A DNA stretch of 64,000 bases. Source: Ruegeria spongiae (GTDB taxonomy: Bacteria > Pseudomonadota > Alphaproteobacteria > Rhodobacterales > Rhodobacteraceae). This document shows positions 44,443 through 52,123 of the stretch, one piece after another. The translations under genes and the position numbers were made by a program. Each line of letters begins with the position of its first letter. The first letter of the stretch is position 1. The stretch is taken from assembly GCF_023502395.1 (NCBI RefSeq), contig NZ_JAMFMB010000001.1:310001-374000 (forward strand). The letters are read 5' to 3'. The notes beneath the pieces were generated by a model. It searched no databases. It saw only the letters and a program-made list of their open reading frames with translations, and was not told where the DNA came from.

Positions 44443-44712
44443 TCACTTCAACTGGCTGTCCTTCGATCCGCGCCGGTTGATCCCCGCACGCGGTTTGAAG
44501 GACGCGTCGCGATCCTGCTGGCATTCGATGCACAGCTTGACGCCCGGTATCGCCTGTCGCCGCGCTTCGGGGATCGCTTCTTCGCAATCGGCGCAATGGG
44601 TCAGGCTGTCGCCAACGGGGCGTTTGGCGGCTTTCATCCGCGCCAGCTCATCGGAAATCGAAGCCTCGATCTGTTCGCTCACCGCGCCGTCGCGCGCCCA
44701 TCCGCCCGCCAT
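44443..44712 (-). CDS. DksA/TraR-family C4 zinc finger protein
   Basis: 89 residues from ATG 44712, GGAGG 6 nt upstream. The CADCEEAIPEARRQAIPGVKLCIEC zinc finger has the DksA/TraR Cys spacing, and the N-terminal helix (SEQIEASISDELARM) is short, as in TraR-like members. It lacks the long coiled coil with the acidic DxxDxA tip of full DksA. Probably modulates RNA polymerase through the secondary channel or is a degenerate relative. Confidence 0.85.
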   Translation of the reverse strand: MAGGWARDGAVSEQIEASISDELARMKAAKRPVGDSLTHCADCEEAIPEARRQAIPGVKLCIECQQDRDASFKPRAGINRRGSKDSQLK

Positions 44713-44851
44713 GTCAAACCTCCGTTGCAGGTCCGCTATCATAGCGGTTTTTGCGATCTCCGCCAACACCGCCCCGACCAACTCAACACCGGGCTTTCCA
44801 TTGCGTCCTGTCCCGCTACGCTGGGCCTGTCACAGCAGGGAGAGAGGCAAG

Positions 44852-46030
44852 ATGCTGAGGGTGCTGAAATGGGTGATCGGGCTTGTGATTGCAGCCGTGA
44901 TGGTTGGTGCGATCGCGGTGTTTGGCTATGCGCCGGCCTATGTCGAGGCAAGCCGGAACAACGTGATCGAGCATGCGCCTTACCCGGTCTCCGGCCCGGC
45001 TGCCGCTCTGCATGAGACCCTGATCGTGGGCGACCTGCATGCCGATCCCCTGCTCTGGAGCCGTAATCTGACCCAGCGCAGCACGCGCGGTCAGGTCGAC
45101 ATCCCCCGACTGATCGAGGGCAATGTGGCGCTGCAGGTCTTCACCGCCGTCACCAAATCCCCCGCCGGTCAGAACTACGACCACAACGACTCAGAGGCCC
45201 GCGACAACATCACCCTTCTTGCCATCATTCAGCGTTGGCCCTTACGGACCTGGGACAGCTTGAAGGAACGCGCGATCTATCAGGCCGAGAAGCTGCACAG
45301 GGTCGAGGCCGACTCTGACGGCCGCCTGAAGATCATCAGGACACGTGCCGATCTGGACGCGGTTCTGGCCGCCAGGGCAAATGGCGAAGGGATCGTCGGC
45401 GGTATTCTGGGAATCGAGGGCACACATCCGCTTGAGGGGGACATGGCAAATCTCGACCCGATCTTTGATGCGGGGCATCGGGTCTATGGGTTGCAGCATT
45501 TCTTCGACAACGAAGCGGGCGGGTCATTGCATGGTCAGGAAGACAGCGGGCTGACCGATTTCGGGCGTGCACTGGTGGCGGAACTGGCGGCGCGGCCGGT
45601 GGTGATCGATCTGGCCCATTCCAGCCCGCAGGTTGCGCGCGATGTGATCGCGATGACCGACATACCGCTGATCGTCAGCCATACCGGGCTGCACAGCTTC
45701 TGCCCGGTCAAGCGGAACTACCCCGATGATCTGATGATCGAGATCGCCCGGACCGGCGGTGTAATCGGCATCGGCTACTGGGCCGATGTCACTTGTGGCG
45801 ACATCACGCCCGCAGGCATCGCCAAGATGATCGTGGCGGCGGTGGAGGTTCTGGGCGAAGATCACGTGTCGCTGGGGTCCGATTTCGACGGCTCGGTCGA
45901 AACCGCCTTTGACACGTCGGAACTGGCCGCACTGACATCGGCCCTGATGGATCAGGGGCTGAATGAGGCGCAGATCCGCAAGGTGATGGGCGAGAACATG
46001 GTGCGCGTCTTGCGCGCGCGCCTGCAATGA
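44852..46030 (+). CDS. Membrane-anchored dipeptidase, peptidase M19 family
   Basis: 392 residues from ATG 44852 (GAGAGGCAAG upstream). One N-terminal hydrophobic helix (residues 6-25) anchors it, with the catalytic domain facing the periplasm. Renal-dipeptidase motifs: the HxD metal pair in IVGDLHADPLLW, the bridging Glu in GILGIEGTHPLEGD, His in IVSHTGLHSFCP, and the C-terminal VSLGSDFDGSVETAF. The family hydrolyses dipeptides with a C-terminal D- or L-residue. The true substrate is unknown. Confidence 0.92.
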   Translation: MLRVLKWVIGLVIAAVMVGAIAVFGYAPAYVEASRNNVIEHAPYPVSGPAAALHETLIVGDLHADPLLWSRNLTQRSTRGQVDIPRLIEGNVALQVFTAVTKSPAGQNYDHNDSEARDNITLLAIIQRWPLRTWDSLKERAIYQAEKLHRVEADSDGRLKIIRTRADLDAVLAARANGEGIVGGILGIEGTHPLEGDMANLDPIFDAGHRVYGLQHFFDNEAGGSLHGQEDSGLTDFGRALVAELAARPVVIDLAHSSPQVARDVIAMTDIPLIVSHTGLHSFCPVKRNYPDDLMIEIARTGGVIGIGYWADVTCGDITPAGIAKMIVAAVEVLGEDHVSLGSDFDGSVETAFDTSELAALTSALMDQGLNEAQIRKVMGENMVRVLRARLQ

Positions 46031-46080
46031 GGGCGCAGAAACCGGTCGAACCCGCCCCGCTTTGCCGATAAGCAGGGCGG

Positions 46081-47196
46081 ATGGACAAGACCGAGCCTTT
46101 CGAGATTTTTCTGGTGGTGACGCCGGGATTGGAACAAGCCCTGGCCGAGGAAGCGCACGCGCTTGGCTTTGACGCCCCCATCGTCTCGCCCGGCGGCGTG
46201 ACCGTTCAGGGGCATTGGCCCGATGTCTGGCGCGCCAATCTATGGCTGCGCGGGGCCACCCGTGTGCTGGTGCGCATCGGGGCTTTTCGCGCCTTTCACC
46301 TCGCCCAGCTCGACAAACGGGCGCGCAAGTTTCCCTGGGTCGAGACCCTGCGCGCCGATGTCCCGGTCCGGGTCGAGGTGACTTGCCGCAAATCGAAAAT
46401 CTACCACGCCAAGGCCGCCGCGCAACGGGTCGAGCGCGCCTTGTCAGAGGTATTGGGCGCAACGATCGACCCCAAGGCGGACCTGGCCGTAAAAGTCCGG
46501 ATCGAGGATGACCTTTGCGCCATAAGCCTCGATACGTCCGGCGAAAGTCTGCACAAGCGGGGCCACAAACCCGCCGTCGGAAAGGCTCCGATGCGCGAAA
46601 CCATGGCGGCGATGTTCCTGCATCAATGCGGTTTTGACGGCAGCGAACCGGTCTATGATCCGATGTGCGGCTCGGGCACGTTTGTGCTGGAGGCCGCAGA
46701 GATCGCGACCGGGCGCGCACCGGGCCGCTCGCGCAGTTTTGCATTTGAGAAACTGGCCAGCTTTGACGCCCAGGCCTGGGAGGAGATGCGCCGCTCCGAG
46801 ACGCGCAACGCTACTGATCAGCGCTTTTATGGCTCGGACCGCAATGACGGCGCCATCGCCAACAGCATCCGCAATGCCAAGGCTGCGGGCATTGATGGTA
46901 TCACCCGGTTTCACCGGGCCGCGATCAGCGATATCGCGCCGCCCGACGGGCCACCGGGCCTTGTGATCGTCAACCCACCTTACGGGGCACGGATCGGCAA
47001 CAAGAAAGTCCTGTTCGGGCTGTACGGTGCCTTTGGGCAGGTGATGAAAGAGCGGTTCTCGGGCTGGCGCGTGGGCGTGATCACCAGCGATGGCGGGCTG
47101 GCGAAAGCCACCGGCCTGCCCTTTCTACCGTCCGGACCGCCGGTGGCCCATGGCGGGCTAAAGGTCAAACTCTACCAGACTTCGAAACTATGCTGA
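46081..47196 (+). CDS. THUMP-domain class I RNA methyltransferase, RlmL-N/Trm14-like
   Basis: 371 residues. The N-terminal ferredoxin-like/THUMP region (EIFLVVTPGLEQALAEEAHALGF, then VPVRVEVTCRKSKIYHAKAAAQRV) precedes the MTase domain: motif I DPMCGSGTFVLEAA and catalytic NPPYGARIG (N-methylation type). This is the layout of the m2G methyltransferase half of RlmL (23S G2445) or of tRNA m2G6 enzymes. It lacks the second RlmK MTase domain of gammaproteobacterial RlmKL. It starts 50 bp after the dipeptidase gene. Confidence 0.9.
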   Translation: MDKTEPFEIFLVVTPGLEQALAEEAHALGFDAPIVSPGGVTVQGHWPDVWRANLWLRGATRVLVRIGAFRAFHLAQLDKRARKFPWVETLRADVPVRVEVTCRKSKIYHAKAAAQRVERALSEVLGATIDPKADLAVKVRIEDDLCAISLDTSGESLHKRGHKPAVGKAPMRETMAAMFLHQCGFDGSEPVYDPMCGSGTFVLEAAEIATGRAPGRSRSFAFEKLASFDAQAWEEMRRSETRNATDQRFYGSDRNDGAIANSIRNAKAAGIDGITRFHRAAISDIAPPDGPPGLVIVNPPYGARIGNKKVLFGLYGAFGQVMKERFSGWRVGVITSDGGLAKATGLPFLPSGPPVAHGGLKVKLYQTSKLC

Positions 47197-47386
47197 GGAC
47201 CTGCTCAGACCTCCTGCTTCGGTAACCGGCGACAGGCCGCCGATCACGGTTTCGTGTAGCGCTCACCTCTGATCCATGACGCCTGCAGCGCCGTAACCCT
47301 GTCATCTTCCCAAAGCAAAGACATGCCACTCACACGCGGCCGGTCATCAGCTGGGAAGCAATTAACAGGGTTGGAGGTTCCCAGAC

Positions 47387-48454
47387 ATGGACGCGACACA
47401 AACACTGACCGGGATTGTACTGAACAGCGGTGCGCCCGGCACATTCGACAATAACAACGGCGATTTCGATCTGCTGCGTGAGGCGGTGATCACCGCCGGG
47501 CTGGCAGATGATCTGGACAGCGATGCCGCATCACTGACCGTCTTCGCCCCCACTGATGTCGCCTTTATCGGGCTGGCGCAGGCGCTTGGCTATGGCGGGT
47601 CGGACGAGGCCGGATCGCTGGCCCATATCGTCGATGCGCTGACATTGCTTGGTGGCGGCAACCCCCTCCCGCTGCTGACGGATGTTCTGACCTATCACGT
47701 GGTCAACGGCGCTTTTGACCTGGAGGCCGTGGCCGGGCTGGGCAACGGGGCAGAGATCGGCACGCTGCAAGGCGGCTCGGTGACGCTGAACCTCGAAAGC
47801 GTTCCACCCAGCCTGGGTGATGCCGATGACGGCATCGCCGATCCCGGCCTGATCGCCTTCGACATCACGGCCACAAACGGCATTGTTCACGTGCTGGATG
47901 GCGTTCTGCTGCCGGTCTCGGTGACCGGCATCCTGTCCCGGCCCAATACCGATTTCATTCTGGATGATGACGGCAGTTCTTTCAACTTCACCGGCCGGGG
48001 AAACGACTTCATCGACGGCAATGGCGGGCGTGACATCATCTGGGCCGGCAAAGGTCATGATATCGTGCTTGGCGGAACCGGCAACGATGTCATCGGTGGC
48101 GGTTGGGGCAAGGATATTCTGCGGGGTGATGAGGGCCACGACAAAATATTCGGCGGGCGCGGCAACGATGTTATCGATGGCGGGGATGGCAATGACTACA
48201 TGCTCGGCGGTTGGGGCAAAGATATCTTTGTCTTTGAAAACGGCGATGATCGCGACACGATCCTGGATTTCCGCGTTGGCCGCGACAAGATCGACCTGAC
48301 CGGCTATGAGGGCATCCACGATTTTCACGACATCGCAGACGACATCAGCGGCCGGTTCTTCCGGACCGTGATCGATCTGGACGATGGCGATCGGCTCAGC
48401 CTGATTGGCGTGCGCGCCCATCAACTGGACGCGGACGATTTCCTGTTCGCCTGA
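47387..48454 (+). CDS. FAS1 (fasciclin) domain fused to RTX calcium-binding repeats
   Basis: 355 residues, with GGAGG 8 nt before ATG. Residues about 5-185 form a FAS1 domain (LLREAVITAGLADDL, LTVFAPTDVAFIGLAQALG, VLTYHVVNGAFDL, GIVHVLDGVLLPVSV). From about residue 200 there are eight or nine RTX nonapeptides (such as GGTGNDVIG and GGRGNDVIDGGDGNDYML). There is no Sec signal, and the C-terminus ends in DADDFLFA, an acidic/hydrophobic end typical of type I secretion substrates. Probably a secreted, Ca2+-folded adhesion or matrix protein. No T1SS genes are in the window. Confidence 0.9.
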   Translation: MDATQTLTGIVLNSGAPGTFDNNNGDFDLLREAVITAGLADDLDSDAASLTVFAPTDVAFIGLAQALGYGGSDEAGSLAHIVDALTLLGGGNPLPLLTDVLTYHVVNGAFDLEAVAGLGNGAEIGTLQGGSVTLNLESVPPSLGDADDGIADPGLIAFDITATNGIVHVLDGVLLPVSVTGILSRPNTDFILDDDGSSFNFTGRGNDFIDGNGGRDIIWAGKGHDIVLGGTGNDVIGGGWGKDILRGDEGHDKIFGGRGNDVIDGGDGNDYMLGGWGKDIFVFENGDDRDTILDFRVGRDKIDLTGYEGIHDFHDIADDISGRFFRTVIDLDDGDRLSLIGVRAHQLDADDFLFA

Positions 48455-48474
48455 TTCCAGGACCTGAAACGAGA

Positions 48475-48505
48475 ACAGCCCGCCGGGATCGGCGGGCTGT
48501 ATTTT
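48475..48505. terminator. Strong hairpin terminator between the FAS1-RTX gene and rpoH
   Basis: ACAGCCCGCC (48475-48484) and GGCGGGCTGT (48491-48500) form a perfect 10-bp stem with a 6-nt loop, followed by ATTTT. It lies between convergent genes and probably works for the plus-strand transcript. Confidence 0.8.
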
Positions 48506-48521
48506 GCATCGGTACAGCGTG

Positions 48522-49418
48522 TCAGGCGGTGGCGAGCATGCCCTTGTTACGGGCCAGTTCGCGCATCTTCTTCTGCAGCTTCTCAAAGGCGCGCACCTCG
48601 ATCTGACGAATGCGTTCGCGGCTGACATTGTACTGGCCGCTCAGCTCTTCCAGCGTGACCGGCTGGTCCATCAGGCGGCGTTGCGTCAGAATGTCCTTTT
48701 CCCGGTCGTTCAGAACCGAAAGCGCCTCGGACAACAATTCACGCCGCGCCTCAAGTTCATCGCGCGCCTCGTAATCGCCAGCCTGATCGGCATCCTCATC
48801 CTCCAGCCAGTCCTGCCATTGCATCGTGCCTTCGCCTTCGGAACCGACCGTGGCGTTCAACGAGGCGTCACCACCGGACATGCGCCGGTTCATGCTGACC
48901 ACTTCGTCTTCGGTCACACCCAGGTCAGTGGCGATCCGAGCAACATTTTCGGGTCGCAAATCACCTTCTTCCAGCGCGCCGATGCGAGCCTTCGCTTTGC
49001 GCAGGTTGAAGAACAGTTTCTTCTGCGCCGAGGTGGTGCCCAGTTTTACCATCGACCACGAGCGCAGGACGTATTCCTGGATCGAGGCCCGAATCCACCA
49101 CATCGCATAGGTCGCCAGGCGAAAGCCCTTTTCGGGGTCAAACTTCTTGACCGCCTGCATCAGGCCCACATTGGCCTCCGAGATCACCTCGGCCTGTGGC
49201 AACCCATAGCCGCGATAGCCCATCGCGATCTTGGCCGCGAGGCGCAGATGCGAGGTCACCATCTTGTGGGCGGATTCGGTATCCTGCTCTTCGACCCAAC
49301 GCTTGGCGAGCATGTATTCCTCTTCCGGTTCCAGCAGGGGAAACTTGCGAATCTCCTGCATATAGCGGTTCAGACCGCCTTCGGGCGTGGGTGCGGGAAG
49401 ATTTGCGTAATTCGACAT
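48522..49418 (-). CDS. rpoH: RNA polymerase heat-shock sigma factor RpoH (sigma-32 type)
   Basis: 298 residues. Sigma-70 regions 1.2, 2 and 4 are complete (MWWIRASIQEYVLRSWSMVKLGTT in region 2, VSRERIRQIEVRAFEKLQKKMREL in 4.2). The RpoH box (QKKLFFNLRKAKAR) distinguishes it from RpoD. It directs transcription of chaperone and protease genes. Many Rhodobacteraceae carry two RpoH paralogues with overlapping heat and oxidative-stress regulons, and which one this is cannot be decided here. The 140-bp upstream region is AT-rich. Confidence 0.96.
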   Translation of the reverse strand: MSNYANLPAPTPEGGLNRYMQEIRKFPLLEPEEEYMLAKRWVEEQDTESAHKMVTSHLRLAAKIAMGYRGYGLPQAEVISEANVGLMQAVKKFDPEKGFRLATYAMWWIRASIQEYVLRSWSMVKLGTTSAQKKLFFNLRKAKARIGALEEGDLRPENVARIATDLGVTEDEVVSMNRRMSGGDASLNATVGSEGEGTMQWQDWLEDEDADQAGDYEARDELEARRELLSEALSVLNDREKDILTQRRLMDQPVTLEELSGQYNVSRERIRQIEVRAFEKLQKKMRELARNKGMLATA

Positions 49419-49560
49419 ATCCGTTGTCCCTCCGGAATAATGTTTAGCCTCTTAACATACCATATGGGTCACGTATGCTGCCCATTCAAGAGGGTGCTAC
49501 CAGTTTCCGATTAACTTACTGTTAAGGAAAGGTGACAACGCGGTTCTCACGGTGTTTTGC

Positions 49561-50598
49561 TCACTTTGAGAGCGGCGCGCGCAAGACTTCGGCCAATTGC
49601 GCCATATCTTCGGGCATTTCGGCCTCAAAGCGCTTTTTTTCACCGCTTACAGGATGGTTGAACCCCAGGACCGCCGCATGCAGCGCCTGCCTGGGAAAGT
49701 CTTGCACGGCTTGCTGCGCCTGTTCCGGCAGCGCCTTGGCGGCAAGTTTCCGCCGCCCGCCATAGACCGGATCGCCAATCAGCCCGTGCCCCGCATGCGC
49801 CATATGCACGCGAATCTGATGGGTACGGCCGGTCTCCAGCCAACATTCCACCAGCGCCGCCACGGAGGGCTGCCCGAAACGCTCGATCACCCGTGCGCGG
49901 GTTACCGCATGCCGCCCGCCATGAAAGGTGACCGCCTGCTTCTGACGATCGGTTTTGTGGCGGGCCAGCTGCGTGGTCATCCGCAGGATATTGCCCGCCT
50001 CGAAACTGGCGCCTTTGACGCCGCGCAATCGCGGGTCGCTGGCCTCGGGCACGCCGTAGCAAAGCGCCTGATAATAGCGCTCAACGCTATGCGCCTCGAA
50101 CTGCGCCGCCAGCCCCTGATGCGCCGCGTCGGACTTGGCAACCACCAGCAAGCCGCTGGTTTCCTTGTCGATCCGATGCACGATGCCCGGCCGCTTGACC
50201 CCGCCCACGCCTGACAGCGCATCACCACAATGATGCAGCAAAGCATTGACCAATGTGCCGCTGGGCGAGCCAGGTGCGGGATGCACCACCATACCTGCGG
50301 GCTTGTTCACCACGATCAGGTCATCATCTTCCCAGATCACGTTGAGCTCGATCGCCTCAGGTCCGATATGACTGTCCCCGGCGGCCTCGACCGTGATCGC
50401 AATCACCGCCCCCTCCGCAACACGCGCCTTGGCATCGGTGGTGACAGTTCCGTCCACGCGCACCGCCCCCTCGGTGATCAGCCGCGCCAGTCTTGTGCGC
50501 GACAGGGCCGCCTCGTCTGGCACATCCCGCGAAAGCGCCTTATCAAGGCGGGGCGGTGGTGCTACCGCGATCACGAAGTCAATCTGGCGGGTGCCCAT
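49561..50598 (-). CDS. rluD: RluA/RluD-family pseudouridine synthase
   Basis: 345 residues from ATG 50598 (AAGGA 6 nt upstream). An N-terminal S4 domain (PPRLDKALSRDVPDEAALSRTRLARLITEGAVRVDG) precedes the catalytic domain, with the nucleophilic Asp in HRIDKETSGLLVVAK and the RTHQIRVHMAHAGHGLIGDPVYGG motif. RluD modifies helix 69 of 23S rRNA at positions 1911, 1915 and 1917. The specificity follows from domain layout only. Its start codon overlaps that of the divergent DUF6476 gene. Confidence 0.92.
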   Translation of the reverse strand: MGTRQIDFVIAVAPPPRLDKALSRDVPDEAALSRTRLARLITEGAVRVDGTVTTDAKARVAEGAVIAITVEAAGDSHIGPEAIELNVIWEDDDLIVVNKPAGMVVHPAPGSPSGTLVNALLHHCGDALSGVGGVKRPGIVHRIDKETSGLLVVAKSDAAHQGLAAQFEAHSVERYYQALCYGVPEASDPRLRGVKGASFEAGNILRMTTQLARHKTDRQKQAVTFHGGRHAVTRARVIERFGQPSVAALVECWLETGRTHQIRVHMAHAGHGLIGDPVYGGRRKLAAKALPEQAQQAVQDFPRQALHAAVLGFNHPVSGEKKRFEAEMPEDMAQLAEVLRAPLSK

Positions 50599-50899
50599 GT
50601 CTGTTCCTTCCGAACCCGAGATACCGCAGGAAACGCCGCAGCTCAGGCTGCTCAGACGGATGGTCATGGCGTTGACGGCAGTGATGATCGGCGGGGTTCT
50701 ACTGACATTCGCACTGATAGTCATCCGCCTGAGTGACCGCACCCCCACTTTGCCCGAAGAGGTCGAACTGCCCGACGGCGCGCGCGCGCAGGCCGTCACC
50801 ATAGGCCCGAACTGGTATGCGGTCGTCACCGACGACAACCGCATCCTTATCTTCGACAAGATCACCGGCAAATTGCGCCAGACGATCGAGGTCGAGTGA
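50597..50899 (+). CDS. DUF6476-type small membrane protein
   Basis: 100 residues from ATG 50597. One transmembrane helix (about residues 22-44, MVMALTAVMIGGVLLTFALIVI) is followed by a short periplasmic region ending in WYAVVTDDNRILIFDKITGKLRQTIEV, a conserved pattern of a Rhodobacterales-specific family without known function. The start codon shares CATG with the divergent rluD start, so each promoter must lie inside the other gene or further upstream. Confidence 0.82.
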   Translation: MSVPSEPEIPQETPQLRLLRRMVMALTAVMIGGVLLTFALIVIRLSDRTPTLPEEVELPDGARAQAVTIGPNWYAVVTDDNRILIFDKITGKLRQTIEVE

Positions 50900-50940
50900 C
50901 CCTCCCCTGAGGCTTATTTGGTCGCCCGCCCGTTCACTGG

Positions 50941-51588
50941 TCACAATTCGGCGCTCGGGTCGATCAGACCTTCCTGCAGGGCGAAGGCAATCAGCTGCGC
51001 GACAGAGTGCACGTTCAGCTTCTGCATCAGGTTGGTCCGGTGCCGATCAACGGTTTTCGGGCTGATGCCCAACAGTTCGGCCATCTCCTTGTTCCTGCGT
51101 CCGGCGACGATGAGATTGAGCGTCTGACGTTCCCGGTCTGTCAGTGACACACCCTCCGGCGCGGCGTCCAGCAGGCCCAGGATATGGTCCGAGACGTGTC
51201 GCCCTCCGCGCAGGATGAGGGGCAAGGCACGGTAAAGTTCGGCGTTCTCGGTGGCCTTTGAGAACAACCCGTCCACGCCGGTATCCAGCAATTCGGAGAT
51301 TTTCCCGATCGCGCAGATGCCGGTCAGCACGACGATCTTTGTGTCCGGCGACCAACGGCGCGTTTCCAGAACAACCTCGGTCCCCCCTGCCAGCGGCATC
51401 TGCACGTCCAGCAGCAGCAGATGCGGTTTGTGCACCCGCACCGCCGCGATGGCTTCCAATCCGTTCACAGCCTCTGCAGCCACGTTCAGACCACCCGGTT
51501 CGATCAGACCTGGTGTTTCAAGCGCTGCACGCAGTCCGGAACGGACAATGGCATGATCGTCAGCGATGATTGCGGTAAATGTTCTCAA
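50941..51588 (-). CDS. LuxR/NarL-family response regulator
   Basis: 215 residues from a TTG at 51588 (AGG upstream; no ATG fits better). The receiver domain has the acidic pair D10-D11, the phospho-acceptor D61 in LLLLDVQMPL, and the Thr/Lys positions in VVLTG and LFSKATE. The C-terminal LuxR HTH is LTDRERQTLNLIVAGRRNKEMAELLGISPKTVDRHRTNLMQKL. It is divergent from the EF-hand gene and lies 0.5 kb from a histidine kinase, its likely partner. It is a candidate regulator of the kinase and RTX promoters, which share an inverted 13-mer. Confidence 0.9.
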   Translation of the reverse strand: MRTFTAIIADDHAIVRSGLRAALETPGLIEPGGLNVAAEAVNGLEAIAAVRVHKPHLLLLDVQMPLAGGTEVVLETRRWSPDTKIVVLTGICAIGKISELLDTGVDGLFSKATENAELYRALPLILRGGRHVSDHILGLLDAAPEGVSLTDRERQTLNLIVAGRRNKEMAELLGISPKTVDRHRTNLMQKLNVHSVAQLIAFALQEGLIDPSAEL

Positions 51589-51681
51589 AATACGGTACCT
51601 GACCTTCAGCCTGCTCGCGGAAAACTGACGGAGACACGCAGTCGTTGTCAACCGAATGTGGCGTCCCTAAGCTCGGTGCTT

Positions 51682-52035
51682 ATGGATTGGGTAAGCCATC
51701 TTCGGACTGGGGTTTTCCTGTTGAGCGGCGCGGCACTCGTGCCGGTCGGCGCGACGGCACAGTCGCCCGGCCTCGATCCGACCCCCGCAGAGATTGATGC
51801 GTTCCTGGCTGCGGATGCCAACAAGGATGCACTGCTGCAATTGTCCGAGTTCAAGACTTTCGTCAGGCTGATGGCGGATGCCGGGCAGCCCACGGCCAGA
51901 CAGGTCCGCATGTTTGCCGCCTATCGCTTCGCCTTCAGGATCACGGACAAGAACAGGGATCGTGTTGTCAGCCCCGACGAATTGCGCGCCGCCGATGATG
52001 CACATCAGCGTGGCGAGGGGGCGGGCCACAACTGA
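51682..52035 (+). CDS. Small exported EF-hand calcium-binding protein
   Basis: 117 residues from ATG 51682. Hydrophobic signal region about residues 8-27 (ends VGATAQ). Two EF-hand loops are visible: DANKDALLQLSEF and TDKNRDRVVSPDEL, each with Asp/Asn at positions 1, 3 and 5 and Glu at position 12. It is probably periplasmic. It sits between a response regulator and its presumptive kinase and upstream of a giant Ca2+-binding repeat protein, suggesting Ca2+ sensing or buffering for the same system. Confidence 0.8.
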   Translation: MDWVSHLRTGVFLLSGAALVPVGATAQSPGLDPTPAEIDAFLAADANKDALLQLSEFKTFVRLMADAGQPTARQVRMFAAYRFAFRITDKNRDRVVSPDELRAADDAHQRGEGAGHN

Positions 52036-52048
52036 GGTCGATCCCCCA
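52036..52048 (+). promoter_or_regulatory. 13-bp element upstream of the histidine kinase gene (copy 1)
   Basis: GGTCGATCCCCCA lies directly after the EF-hand stop, 76-88 bp upstream of the kinase start. An identical sequence in inverted orientation occurs at 54057-54069, at a similar distance from the RTX-like gene. Candidate binding site for a shared regulator. Confidence 0.5.
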
Positions 52049-52123
52049 TTTTCACGGTCAACGCCTTGTCACGGCGCGGGATTATCCGTCTGATGGAACG
52101 ATCCTTGCCCGGAGTGTTTTACG

